Assembly: GCA_050486445.1 (NCBI GenBank)
Contig: JBJHDH010000047.1
Span: 1 to 13,404, forward strand
DNA length: 13,404 nucleotides
Source of the DNA: Euryhalocaulis sp050486445
Lineage (GTDB): Bacteria; Pseudomonadota; Alphaproteobacteria; Caulobacterales; Maricaulaceae
Reading direction: 5' to 3'
The position numbers and the translations under genes are program-made. Shown one piece after another: positions 7,035-13,404 of the stretch. Position 1 is the first letter of the stretch; each line of letters begins with the position of its first letter. A model generated the notes under the pieces. That model made no database searches, was not told the origin of the DNA, and saw only the letters and a program-made list of their open reading frames with translations.

Positions 7035-7793
7035 ATGACAGCCCCAAGCGTCCCCATCCGCACGCTGGGCGGATCCACCTCCACAGAGGTGGGCCGCAAG
7101 CAAAAGCTGGCGGCGCAATTGCGCGGCGCCGGGATTCCCGACGCCGAGATTCTGGACAATCTCGGCCTGTTCCTGACGCGCCAGACCCTGTCGCGGATCA
7201 ATTTCATCCAGCAGCTCTATGCGATGATCCTGCCGGTGCATGGCGTCATCATGGAATTTGGCGTGCGCTGGGGCCAGAATATGGCGCTGTTTTCCGCGCT
7301 GCGCGGAATTCACGAACCCTTCAACCACAATCGCCGCGCCATCGGTTTCGACACGTTCGAGGGCTTTCCCGGCGTGGCGCCGCAGGACGGTGGCGCGGTG
7401 AAGGCCGGTGATTACGGAGTCGCCGATCGCTGGGAGGAAACGCTGGAAAACATCCTCGACTTCCACGACAACAATTCGCCGATCCCCCACAAGCGCAAGT
7501 TCGAACTGGTCAAGGGCGACGCGACCCGGACCCTGCCTGCCTGGCTGGAGGCGCATCCTGAAGCCATCGTCGCGCTGGCCTATTTCGATTTCGATCTCTA
7601 CCAGCCGACCAAAGCCTGTCTGGAAGCGATCCTGCCGCGCCTGACGCGAGGCAGCGTGCTGGCCTTTGACGAGCTGAACTGTCCAGACCTGCCGGGCGAG
7701 ACCGTCGCGGTGCGCGAGGTTCTGGGCCTGACGAAATACGCGATCCGCCGCGACCCGGCGAATCCGCTTACATCCTGGATTGTTATCGACTAG
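7035..7793 (+). CDS. TylF-like class I SAM-dependent methyltransferase
   Basis: A 252-residue protein of the TylF/macrocin O-methyltransferase type, a SAM- and metal-dependent group that methylates sugar hydroxyls in antibiotics and surface glycans. Visible elements: SAM motif I in VIMEFGVRWGQN (71-82), the family signature GFDTFEGFPG (104-113) with the acidic residue for the ribose, GDATRTLP (161-168), YFDFDLYQPT (183-192), which carries metal-binding acids, and FDE (211-213). Residues 1-70 form a helical lid region. Some databases label close relatives as crotonobetainyl-CoA:carnitine CoA-transferase; nothing here supports that. No ribosome binding site precedes ATG 7035, but CATAAT lies 6 bases before it (7023-7028), so a leaderless message is possible. 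It is first in a run with the ATP-grasp and HAD genes. The substrate is unknown; a sugar is the best guess. Confidence 0.8.
   Translation: MTAPSVPIRTLGGSTSTEVGRKQKLAAQLRGAGIPDAEILDNLGLFLTRQTLSRINFIQQLYAMILPVHGVIMEFGVRWGQNMALFSALRGIHEPFNHNRRAIGFDTFEGFPGVAPQDGGAVKAGDYGVADRWEETLENILDFHDNNSPIPHKRKFELVKGDATRTLPAWLEAHPEAIVALAYFDFDLYQPTKACLEAILPRLTRGSVLAFDELNCPDLPGETVAVREVLGLTKYAIRRDPANPLTSWIVID
7075..7092 (+). repeat. Hairpin inside the 5' end of the methyltransferase gene
   Basis: CCACCTC (7075-7081) pairs perfectly with GAGGTGG (7086-7092) across a 4-base loop, about 40 bases after the start codon. It is a stable stem for coding sequence, and its right arm carries an internal GAGG. It could affect early elongation or be chance in a GC-rich gene. 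Confidence 0.25.
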
Positions 7794-7820
7794 CCGTTTT
7801 CCGGCGCGGATAGGCCTGCC

Positions 7821-8795
7821 ATGCGCCAAGCTGGACATCTGCTCATCACCAGCGCTTCGCGCAAAGCGCCTCTGATCCGCGCCGCGCAGGATGCTGTCCG
7901 CCGTATCCAGCCCGGCCTATGCGTGATCGCCGGCGACGCCGACGCCAATACGCTGGCGCGCTATATTGCAGACGATTTCTGGCATATGCCCCCGGCTGGC
8001 AAGACAGCACCGGAGGACTTGCTTGACGCCTGTATCCGGCGCGGCATCCGCGCGGTGCTGCCGACACGCGACGGCGAGCTGCTGTTCTGGGCGCAGGCGC
8101 GCGAACGCTTTGCCGCCGCTGGCGTGCATGTATTCATATCGCCGCCGGACAGCATTGCCCGTTGCGTCGACAAGCTGGCGTTCGCGCGCGCCGGCGCAGC
8201 CCTGAATTTGCCGGTAATCCCGGCCGCGGAACAACCCGATGAAGCCGGCGGCGGCCCTTATGCGGTCAAGGAACGTTACGGCGCCGGGGCGCTCGGTATC
8301 GGCCTTGACCTGAACCGCAGCGCCGCGCTGGCCCATGCGCGAAGCCTGGACAAGCCGGTATTTCAGCCCTTTATCGCCGGGCCGGAAATCAGCATCGACA
8401 CATGGATGGATCGGGACGGCGCGCCGCGCGGTGTGATTCTGCGTCGGCGCGATCTGGTGATCGGCGGCGAAGCGCAGATCACCACGACGTTTCGCGATCC
8501 GGCGCTGGAGGCGGAGACCGCGCGCATCTTCTCCGCGCTGGAGCTGCGCGGCCCGGCGGTGATGCAGGCGATTCTGGCGGATGGGCGCCTGCATGTCATT
8601 GAATGCAACGCCCGGTTCGGCGGCGCCTCCACCACCGCTATCGCCGCCGGGCTGGACAGTCTTTACTGGAGCCTGTTCGAGGCGTTCACCCCGGATGCGC
8701 CCGCGCCACGTTTCCAGCGTATCGAAGGCGAGTTGCGGCAGGTTCGCCTGCCGGCCGACATGATCCTGCGCGGCCCGGACATGACGGGAGCCTGA
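7821..8795 (+). CDS. ATP-grasp carboxylate ligase-like protein
   Basis: A 324-residue ATP-grasp enzyme; this fold activates a carboxylate as acyl phosphate and joins it to an amine or thiol, or makes carbamoyl phosphate derivatives. The N-terminal Rossmann-like domain (1-110) begins with a nucleotide-like LLITSASRK segment; the ATP-grasp fold follows. Visible: K150 and the glycine-rich loop KERYGAGALGIG (150-161), adenine-side QPFIAGPEISID (182-193) with E189, and the Mg ligands E261 and N263 in the VIECNARFGGAST segment. Size and motifs resemble PylC or carbamoyl-phosphate-synthase-like ATP-grasp proteins of glycan and secondary metabolite clusters. It starts 27 bases after the methyltransferase stop with a GGATAGG 7 bases before ATG, and ends 6 bases before the HAD gene. 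The pairing with a HAD phosphatase recurs in such clusters. The joined substrates cannot be read from sequence. Confidence 0.8.
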   Translation: MRQAGHLLITSASRKAPLIRAAQDAVRRIQPGLCVIAGDADANTLARYIADDFWHMPPAGKTAPEDLLDACIRRGIRAVLPTRDGELLFWAQARERFAAAGVHVFISPPDSIARCVDKLAFARAGAALNLPVIPAAEQPDEAGGGPYAVKERYGAGALGIGLDLNRSAALAHARSLDKPVFQPFIAGPEISIDTWMDRDGAPRGVILRRRDLVIGGEAQITTTFRDPALEAETARIFSALELRGPAVMQAILADGRLHVIECNARFGGASTTAIAAGLDSLYWSLFEAFTPDAPAPRFQRIEGELRQVRLPADMILRGPDMTGA

Positions 8796-8801
8796 TCGCA
8801 G

Positions 8802-9470
8802 ATGGTGCTGATCTTCGATCTCGACGACACGCTGTATAACGAGCGCAGCTATACCGAAAGCGGACTGCGCGCGGTGGCGCGGCATGGACACTCAAGCTGG
8901 GGGTGGGACGCGAACGAATCCTTCCGCTTTATGATGGATGTGCTGGAGCGCGAGGGGCGCGGACGCATTTTCGATCTCTGGCTGCGCGAACATGGGGGCG
9001 AGACCAAAGCGCGGGTGCGCGAATGCGTGCGCATCTATCGCTGGCACACGCCGCGCCTGAGCCTGTATCCCGAGGCGGCGAGCGTGCTGGACCGGCTGCG
9101 GGACGCGCCGCTCTATATCGTCACCGACGGGCATAAAATCGTTCAGGGAAAAAAAATCGCGGCTCTGAATCTGGAGCCGCTATTCCGGCGCATCTTCATC
9201 ACCCACCGTTTCGGCCTGCGGCACGCCAAGCCCTCCACCTATTGTTTCGAGAAAATCCGGGCGGAAGAGAACTGCGGCTGGGCGGATATGACCTATATTG
9301 GCGATAATCCGGCCAAGGATTTCGTCAATCTGAATCCACTGGGTGTGAACACGGTCCGCGTGCTGACCGGCGCACATCGCGATGTGCGCGCCGCTCCGGG
9401 CCATGAGGCGGGCGCCGTCATCCCCGATCTCGGCCATTTCGAGATTCCGCCGCTCCGCCGTCCGGCATGA
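8802..9470 (+). CDS. HAD family hydrolase (phosphatase-like)
   Basis: A 222-residue HAD hydrolase with all catalytic motifs: D6 and D8 in FDLDDTL (nucleophile and acid/base), T108 in VTDGH, K143 in HAKPSTY, and D168 and D173 in GDNPAKDF. The helical C1-type cap spans about 15-90, as in small phosphoester phosphatases of the YjjG/Gph type. It begins 6 bases after the ATP-grasp stop, with GGGAG (8785-8789) 12 bases ahead of ATG 8802, so it is cotranscribed and probably translationally linked. A role in dephosphorylating the product or a precursor of the ATP-grasp reaction is inference from the operon. It is convergent with the aminotransferase gene, 22 bases away. Confidence 0.88.
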   Translation: MVLIFDLDDTLYNERSYTESGLRAVARHGHSSWGWDANESFRFMMDVLEREGRGRIFDLWLREHGGETKARVRECVRIYRWHTPRLSLYPEAASVLDRLRDAPLYIVTDGHKIVQGKKIAALNLEPLFRRIFITHRFGLRHAKPSTYCFEKIRAEENCGWADMTYIGDNPAKDFVNLNPLGVNTVRVLTGAHRDVRAAPGHEAGAVIPDLGHFEIPPLRRPA

Positions 9471-9476
9471 CGGCGG
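9455..9476. terminator. Possible shared hairpin between convergent HAD and aminotransferase genes
   Basis: CCGCCGT (9455-9461) pairs with ACGGCGG (9470-9476) over an 8-base loop, spanning the HAD stop codon. It lies between two genes that end facing each other 22 bases apart. Neither side has a T-run, so terminator function is doubtful. Confidence 0.25.
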
Positions 9477-9492
9477 GGGGTGGAGGCGCGCC

Positions 9493-10719
9493 CTAACCGG
9501 CGGCGAGGCGGGCTTTCAGACCGGCCAGCACAGTCTGCTTGTCAAAATCCGCGCCATGCCTCAGCAGCGAATCGGCGAAGCGTTCGGCGATCTCGGTGAT
9601 CGCGGCAGCATTTAGCATGTTCAGAATGCCGATACGCAATTGCAACGGCTCTGACAGCGTGGTCCAGATGCCGAATCCTTCTGCGCGAGCGGCGTTCACG
9701 ATCTCGCGCTCCTTGCCCGCCAGCGCAGGCGGCAGGTCGAACACGATCAGGCTGGTCATGTTCGATGTCGGGCGGCAGCCCATCTGCTCCAGCGCCGCGC
9801 GCAGCGCGGCTTCATGGAAGGCGTAGTCCGCGGCTTTCTGCTTTCGACCGCGCTCCAGCAGCATGCGCAGCGCCTCATGGAACGCGGCCACGGCATGGCT
9901 GGAATGGGTGCGGTGATAGCCGGCGCTCTCCACATCCTTGCCGCCCGCGATTCCCCAGTGGCGCGCCGCCAGAACCGGGTGGTGGATATAGGTCGGCGCG
10001 CCGCGCTTCAGAACCAGATCAATATATTCCTGCCGGAAGCTGACCGGCGCATAGGTCAGCGGGATGCAGAGCACGCCTTTCTGCGGACAGGACGCCCACG
10101 CCACAATGGCGGGATAGTCGTCGATATTGAAGTATTCGACGCCGAGGCTGGACACCGCATCGACAATGCCCATGGCGCCATGTCTGGCGCAGGCGGCGTT
10201 GAAGCCCGCGATGTCGTTGACCCGGCCGGAACCGGTTTCCGAATGCGCCATAAAGGCCCATAGCGGTTTGTGCTTGGCCAGCGCGGCCTCGACAATCTCG
10301 CCGGTGACGGACTGGCCGTGCGGAACCTCGATAATCGTGACATTCGCGGGCCGCGGATTCAGCGGATCGGCGGCCAGCTCTTCGCGCGTGGCGGCCTTCA
10401 GCCGGATGGTGAGGCCGTCAATGCCGCTGAACGTGCCGTTGACGAACGCCACGACCGCATCGCCGGGCAGAATGGCGCTCATGGCGCAGTCCAGCCCGCT
10501 AAAGCCCGTGCCAGCGACGCCGAACGTATGCACGTTCTTCGTGCCGAACACCTCGCGCAGCATGATCTTCGCCTCGACCATGCCGCGCAGCACGTCGGCC
10601 TGCATATGATCGGCGACGCCGGCATTGGCGAAGGCTTCGATCACGCGCGGGTCTGTGGCGCCAGGTCCAGGACCGGCGGCCAGAGTCTGTGGAATCACCA
10701 GCGGGGGAAAAACCGTCAT
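9493..10719 (-). CDS. Class V PLP-dependent aminotransferase (serine/alanine-glyoxylate type)
   Basis: A 408-residue fold-type I, class V aminotransferase. The N-terminal GPGP motif (16-19) is the family mark of alanine-glyoxylate and serine-glyoxylate aminotransferases. Further elements: VAGTGFSG phosphate-side loop (68-75), HSETGSG (159-165), the PLP-pyridine Asp D187 in VDAVSSLG, the Schiff-base lysine K214 in CPQKGV, and substrate Arg candidate in LQLRIGILN near the C-terminus. It would move an amino group between serine or alanine and a 2-oxo acid such as glyoxylate or pyruvate. The exact pair is not readable. ATG 10719 has only a weak GCGAGA ribosome site. It is convergent with the HAD gene and 181 bases downstream of the DUF3500 operon's last gene, so it probably has its own promoter, which I could not identify. 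Confidence 0.88.
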   Translation of the reverse strand: MTVFPPLVIPQTLAAGPGPGATDPRVIEAFANAGVADHMQADVLRGMVEAKIMLREVFGTKNVHTFGVAGTGFSGLDCAMSAILPGDAVVAFVNGTFSGIDGLTIRLKAATREELAADPLNPRPANVTIIEVPHGQSVTGEIVEAALAKHKPLWAFMAHSETGSGRVNDIAGFNAACARHGAMGIVDAVSSLGVEYFNIDDYPAIVAWASCPQKGVLCIPLTYAPVSFRQEYIDLVLKRGAPTYIHHPVLAARHWGIAGGKDVESAGYHRTHSSHAVAAFHEALRMLLERGRKQKAADYAFHEAALRAALEQMGCRPTSNMTSLIVFDLPPALAGKEREIVNAARAEGFGIWTTLSEPLQLRIGILNMLNAAAITEIAERFADSLLRHGADFDKQTVLAGLKARLAAG

Positions 10720-10900
10720 GTCATCTCGCTGTCATCGTCGCGCCCGGAAAAGGGCGCAGGACTAGCCAGCCTCATCTGCCTGCCCGGTGGGCGGGGCGTC
10801 AATGGGGCGAGCCGTCTCAGCAATGGCAGGGCCGGGTTGCAATTCCGTATGGCTGGTCCGCCGCAGGTTGTGGCGCGGTTTCCCGAATGTAATCCGGACG

Positions 10901-11692
10901 CTAATCCGCCATCTCGCCGTAAACGCGCTCAAAATCGCTATAAGCCACCAGACGACCGCGGGAAACAGTGCGGAAGGGAGTCCAGACGCCCATGGTCTGC
11001 TCAAAACTCAGCAGTATGATCGGACCGCCGGGGACAACTTCGCCATACTGTCTTATCTCTTCGTATGCCACATAACGTCGCAAACGGAAGCGGAACTGTG
11101 CAGGAGCGTACAGGCGGAGTGTGAAACCAGATTCATTCGCGTTGAGGATCATTTCGCCCGCGAGATTCCGGTAAAGCCCCTCCATGTCCGTCGGCCTGCA
11201 ACCGAACAAGCCCGGATATGGCCGGCCGGCTGGCGGGCGGAACGCATAGCGCCGCTCACCGGCGCCACCCCCGACCAGCCGCGCCCCCGACGCCATGAGC
11301 GTGCGAAGAAAGGCCGGAGCATTTCCCTCCGGCATCAGCATGTAATCGCTGGACGGCATGTCACAGGGTCTGAGCGGATCGCCTCTCCCCTCGATCACGA
11401 TACGGTCATTCTCTCCATCGCCGACCTGTTCCCGCACTGGCCGGAACCACTCCTCCCCCGGTGGACGCCGCGGATCGTAGCGTTCGGTCTCTGCATCGCC
11501 GTCCTGGATATAGATCCGTGTGAACGCCCAGCGCTGCCCTGGCTCCATGCGCGCCTCAAGGGCGGCTAACGCCTCTTCGACGGGCGCAGGCAGAGCTTCC
11601 GACAATGCTTCATGCGCGACCGCTGGCGCGGCGGAAACGATAGCAGCCGCGCACAAAATGCATCCAAGACCGGCACGCCTTGTATGAATCAT
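10901..11692 (-). CDS. Secreted protein of unknown function
   Basis: A 263-residue protein that I do not recognise. It opens with a clear Sec signal peptide: basic n-region with two Arg at 5-6, a hydrophobic core about 7-22, and an AVA-H cleavage site after residue 26. The mature part is soluble and mixed alpha/beta in composition, with only a few Cys (C109 in the RPCDMPSS segment, and one near residue 169), which might form a disulfide in the periplasm. Late segments rich in aromatic residues and Arg (about 188-235) suggest beta strands. ATG 11692 overlaps the stop of the upstream cysteine-rich gene as ATGA (11689-11692), so the two are translationally coupled. It is the last gene of the DUF3500 operon. 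Confidence 0.75.
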   Translation of the reverse strand: MIHTRRAGLGCILCAAAIVSAAPAVAHEALSEALPAPVEEALAALEARMEPGQRWAFTRIYIQDGDAETERYDPRRPPGEEWFRPVREQVGDGENDRIVIEGRGDPLRPCDMPSSDYMLMPEGNAPAFLRTLMASGARLVGGGAGERRYAFRPPAGRPYPGLFGCRPTDMEGLYRNLAGEMILNANESGFTLRLYAPAQFRFRLRRYVAYEEIRQYGEVVPGGPIILLSFEQTMGVWTPFRTVSRGRLVAYSDFERVYGEMAD

Positions 11693-12270
11693 GACACAGC
11701 CCCTGCGCCCTGTTCATTCCGGGCTGTTTCCGGTGTGCGCGCCGCGCCCGGCCCAAACGGCGCATCCCGCGCAACGTCTTTCAGCCCCGCGAGAAAATCG
11801 CGCACCGCGCCGGGCAACGGCCCGCGCTCGAATGCCGACAGCGACGCGGGCGACCAGCTTTCCGGCGTCAGCGCCGCCTCAAGCTCTGCCCGCCGCGCCG
11901 CCTGTTCCGGCGTCAGGCGCAGGCGCGCCGCCGTGCGCAGCAGCAGCAGAAGTTCATGCACCTGCCGCATGGCGCGGAAGGCGTCGAACATCGCGCGCGC
12001 GGCCGCCGGGCTTTCGCGCCAGGAACGGCCGGGCAGAATCTCCTGCGTCACACGCTGGCCGGCGCCGAGACAGTCATAGGCGGCGCAGCCGGCGAACCCG
12101 CGCGCGCGCAGACCGGAATGAATGGCGCAGCGATTATCGGCGCCAAGATGGCGGCACGCGGACCCGGCCGGCTTGTCGAAACCGAACATCGGCCCCCGAT
12201 CGAAAGGCAGCGCGACACAGCACAGCGCGGCACAGCGTGTGCAGTCGGCGCGCAGCATGGCGTCGTCCAT
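11689..12270 (-). CDS. YkgJ-like cysteine-rich metal-cluster protein
   Basis: A 193-residue cytoplasmic protein whose first 70 residues hold eight conserved-looking cysteines: C10, C13, C17, C18, C39, C48, C62 and C67, with the segments DKPAGSAC, RCAIH and GFAGCAAYDC. This matches the YkgJ-like zinc or iron-sulfur cluster domain; the DKPAG and YDC-GAGQ version is one I associate with proteins that continue into pentapeptide repeats. Here the C-terminal part (about 85-193) instead is helical and Ala/Arg-rich, with no pentapeptide pattern. Metal type and function are unknown. ATG 12270 has GGAGC 7 bases upstream. It lies 26 bases after the DUF3500 gene and overlaps the next gene by 4 bases, so all three form one operon. 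Confidence 0.8.
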   Translation of the reverse strand: MDDAMLRADCTRCAALCCVALPFDRGPMFGFDKPAGSACRHLGADNRCAIHSGLRARGFAGCAAYDCLGAGQRVTQEILPGRSWRESPAAARAMFDAFRAMRQVHELLLLLRTAARLRLTPEQAARRAELEAALTPESWSPASLSAFERGPLPGAVRDFLAGLKDVARDAPFGPGAARTPETARNEQGAGAVS

Positions 12271-12296
12271 GAAGCAAGCTCCGGGTCAGCGGCGTG

Positions 12297-13404
12297 CTAT
12301 TGCGCCGGCGGCGGCAGGACCGGCGTGCAGCCGGCGGCGCCTGCCTCATCATAGTGGCGGCCCAGCCATTCCTCGCCAAAATCGTTGCGCGGATCGCGCA
12401 TCACGGTGTGGATATGATTTCCCGGCGCATCGCCCACGCCCTGCATGCGCAGATAATCGATCAGGATCGCCGGTCCGTGAACACGGTAAGAGAACCGGTC
12501 GCGCGCGCTGTTCCACGATCCCGTCCATGAAAAGTGCAACGCGCCAGGCCCGTCCACGGCAATGTCCGCCAGCAGGGCGGTGGCGGCCTCGCGCTCCAGA
12601 TTGCCCGTATATTCCTCGATCAGCGCCTGGAGCAGCGTCTGCTGCGCCGGCGTCAGCATATCGCCGGAAACGCCGCGCGGCTCGCCCTCGCGGCCTTTGC
12701 ACCCCGCCCCGGTAAAAGCGGCCGGATCGACCGTGGCGGAGATCAGCGCTTGCGCCCGCTGCGCGTCATCCAGGCTGCGCATCAGTTCCAGCGCACGGTT
12801 TGTCTCGCCCGGCAGCACGCGCCAGCCGGCGTTGCGGCCCGCTTCCACGATCTCCGGCTCAGCGCCCATGAAGAGCGGGGTCGCGGCCAGCCGGCCATCG
12901 ACGACGGTGAAATTCAGCGACAAATGATGGCCGTTGAGGCTCCAGGCCCAGCGGCTGTCCGCCGGATCGCCATAGATGCGGATCCAGTAATTCATGGTCG
13001 ACCAGCTCGCGGCGACCGGCGCCAGATTCAGACCGCCAGCGGGCGCGCCGCCCGCGGCCAGCGTTTCCCGAGCCATTTCGTGCAGGATGTCGTCGGCCCA
13101 CATGATCTGCGCGGCTTTCAGATAGCCCTGGCTGGACAGCGAGGCGGCGATCAACCCGTGCAGGGCGATACGCTGCGCTTCGGAAAGATCGGCGACGGGA
13201 ACGCCATCGCGCGGGAACATGGCGGCGGGAAGATTGCTCCAGGAATCGCGCGTGGCGTCATCGTCCAGCGAAGCGATGCGGACCCGCGCGCGCTGATCGT
13301 CCGTCAGGGCGCCGAGAAAATTCTCCGCCGCCGCGCTCATCCGCCCGGCGGCGGATGGCTCCACCTGCGCGCTCGCAGGACCGGCGATGAGAAGTGCGGC
13401 GAAT
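12297..13404 (-). CDS. Secreted DUF3500 family protein, 5' end cut by the window edge
   Basis: DUF3500 protein, identified by the GHHLSLNFTVVDG core with TPLFMGAEPE after it, the GCKGREGEPRGV segment, and the closing HIHTVMRDPRNDFG motif. The frame stays open to the last base of the window. The most upstream start inside the window is GTG 13364, but the codons before it read FAALLIAGPASAQ, which is the end of a hydrophobic signal peptide with an ASA cleavage site, so the true start lies just beyond 13404. The protein is therefore exported, and the GTG is not the start. The family's biochemical function is unknown to me; members are found mainly as exported proteins of Proteobacteria, Bacteroidetes and Planctomycetes. 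It is the first visible gene of a three-gene operon on this strand. Confidence 0.88.
   Translation of the reverse strand, partial: FAALLIAGPASAQVEPSAAGRMSAAAENFLGALTDDQRARVRIASLDDDATRDSWSNLPAAMFPRDGVPVADLSEAQRIALHGLIAASLSSQGYLKAAQIMWADDILHEMARETLAAGGAPAGGLNLAPVAASWSTMNYWIRIYGDPADSRWAWSLNGHHLSLNFTVVDGRLAATPLFMGAEPEIVEAGRNAGWRVLPGETNRALELMRSLDDAQRAQALISATVDPAAFTGAGCKGREGEPRGVSGDMLTPAQQTLLQALIEEYTGNLEREAATALLADIAVDGPGALHFSWTGSWNSARDRFSYRVHGPAILIDYLRMQGVGDAPGNHIHTVMRDPRNDFGEEWLGRHYDEAGAAGCTPVLPPPAQ

Noticed and set aside
5256..7838. 860-codon open frame on the minus strand
   Set aside because: It is antisense to pckA and the methyltransferase, is rich in Arg, His, Gly and Ala with no domain, and arises from GC-rich codon bias.
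7917..8891. 324-codon open frame on the minus strand
   Set aside because: It is the antisense shadow of the ATP-grasp gene, which has intact catalytic motifs.
10720..10900. Small RNA or terminator in the gap between the secreted protein and the aminotransferase
   Set aside because: Only short imperfect GC hairpins and no T-run or clear promoter could be found.

Overview
The window reads as a high-GC alphaproteobacterial chromosome segment. Four things point there: a HisKA_2-type histidine kinase paired with a receiver-only regulator, a promoter matching the alphaproteobacterial general-stress sigma factor EcfG (GGAAC-N16-CGTT), a tRNA promoter close to the alphaproteobacterial CTTGAC-N17-CTATAT pattern, and a 539-residue ATP-dependent PEP carboxykinase. 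The genus cannot be fixed from this sequence. The first ~1.4 kb is visibly more AT-rich than the rest and looks acquired.

Layout. 1-402: no supported gene; it holds an 18-bp perfect palindrome and a hairpin. 403-1380 (+): a solitary HNH endonuclease, McrA-like at its C-terminus. 1425-3775 (-): a kinase/receiver operon (GAF-PAS-PAS-HisKA_2 kinase, then a receiver-only protein with an ATGA overlap), with an EcfG-type promoter at 3856-3880. 3996-4072 (-): initiator tRNA-fMet with its own promoter and a strong palindromic terminator. 4240-5118 (+): a pirin. 5295-6914 (+): pckA, closed by a strong terminator.

7035-9470 (+): a compact three-gene run: a TylF-like SAM methyltransferase, an ATP-grasp ligase and a HAD phosphatase. 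It resembles modification modules found in surface-glycan or small-metabolite clusters, but its substrate is unknown. 9493-10719 (-): a class V PLP aminotransferase convergent with that run. 10901-13404 (-): an operon of a secreted DUF3500 protein (5' end cut by the window edge), a cysteine-rich YkgJ-like metal-cluster protein, and a second secreted protein of unknown function.

How the parts relate. The kinase/receiver pair is probably stress-induced and may feed the general stress response. pckA is central gluconeogenesis. The methyltransferase/ATP-grasp/HAD run is the best candidate for an undescribed pathway. The DUF3500 operon appears to link two exported proteins with a cytoplasmic metal-cluster protein of unknown role. 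No CRISPR array, insertion sequence or prophage module was seen.
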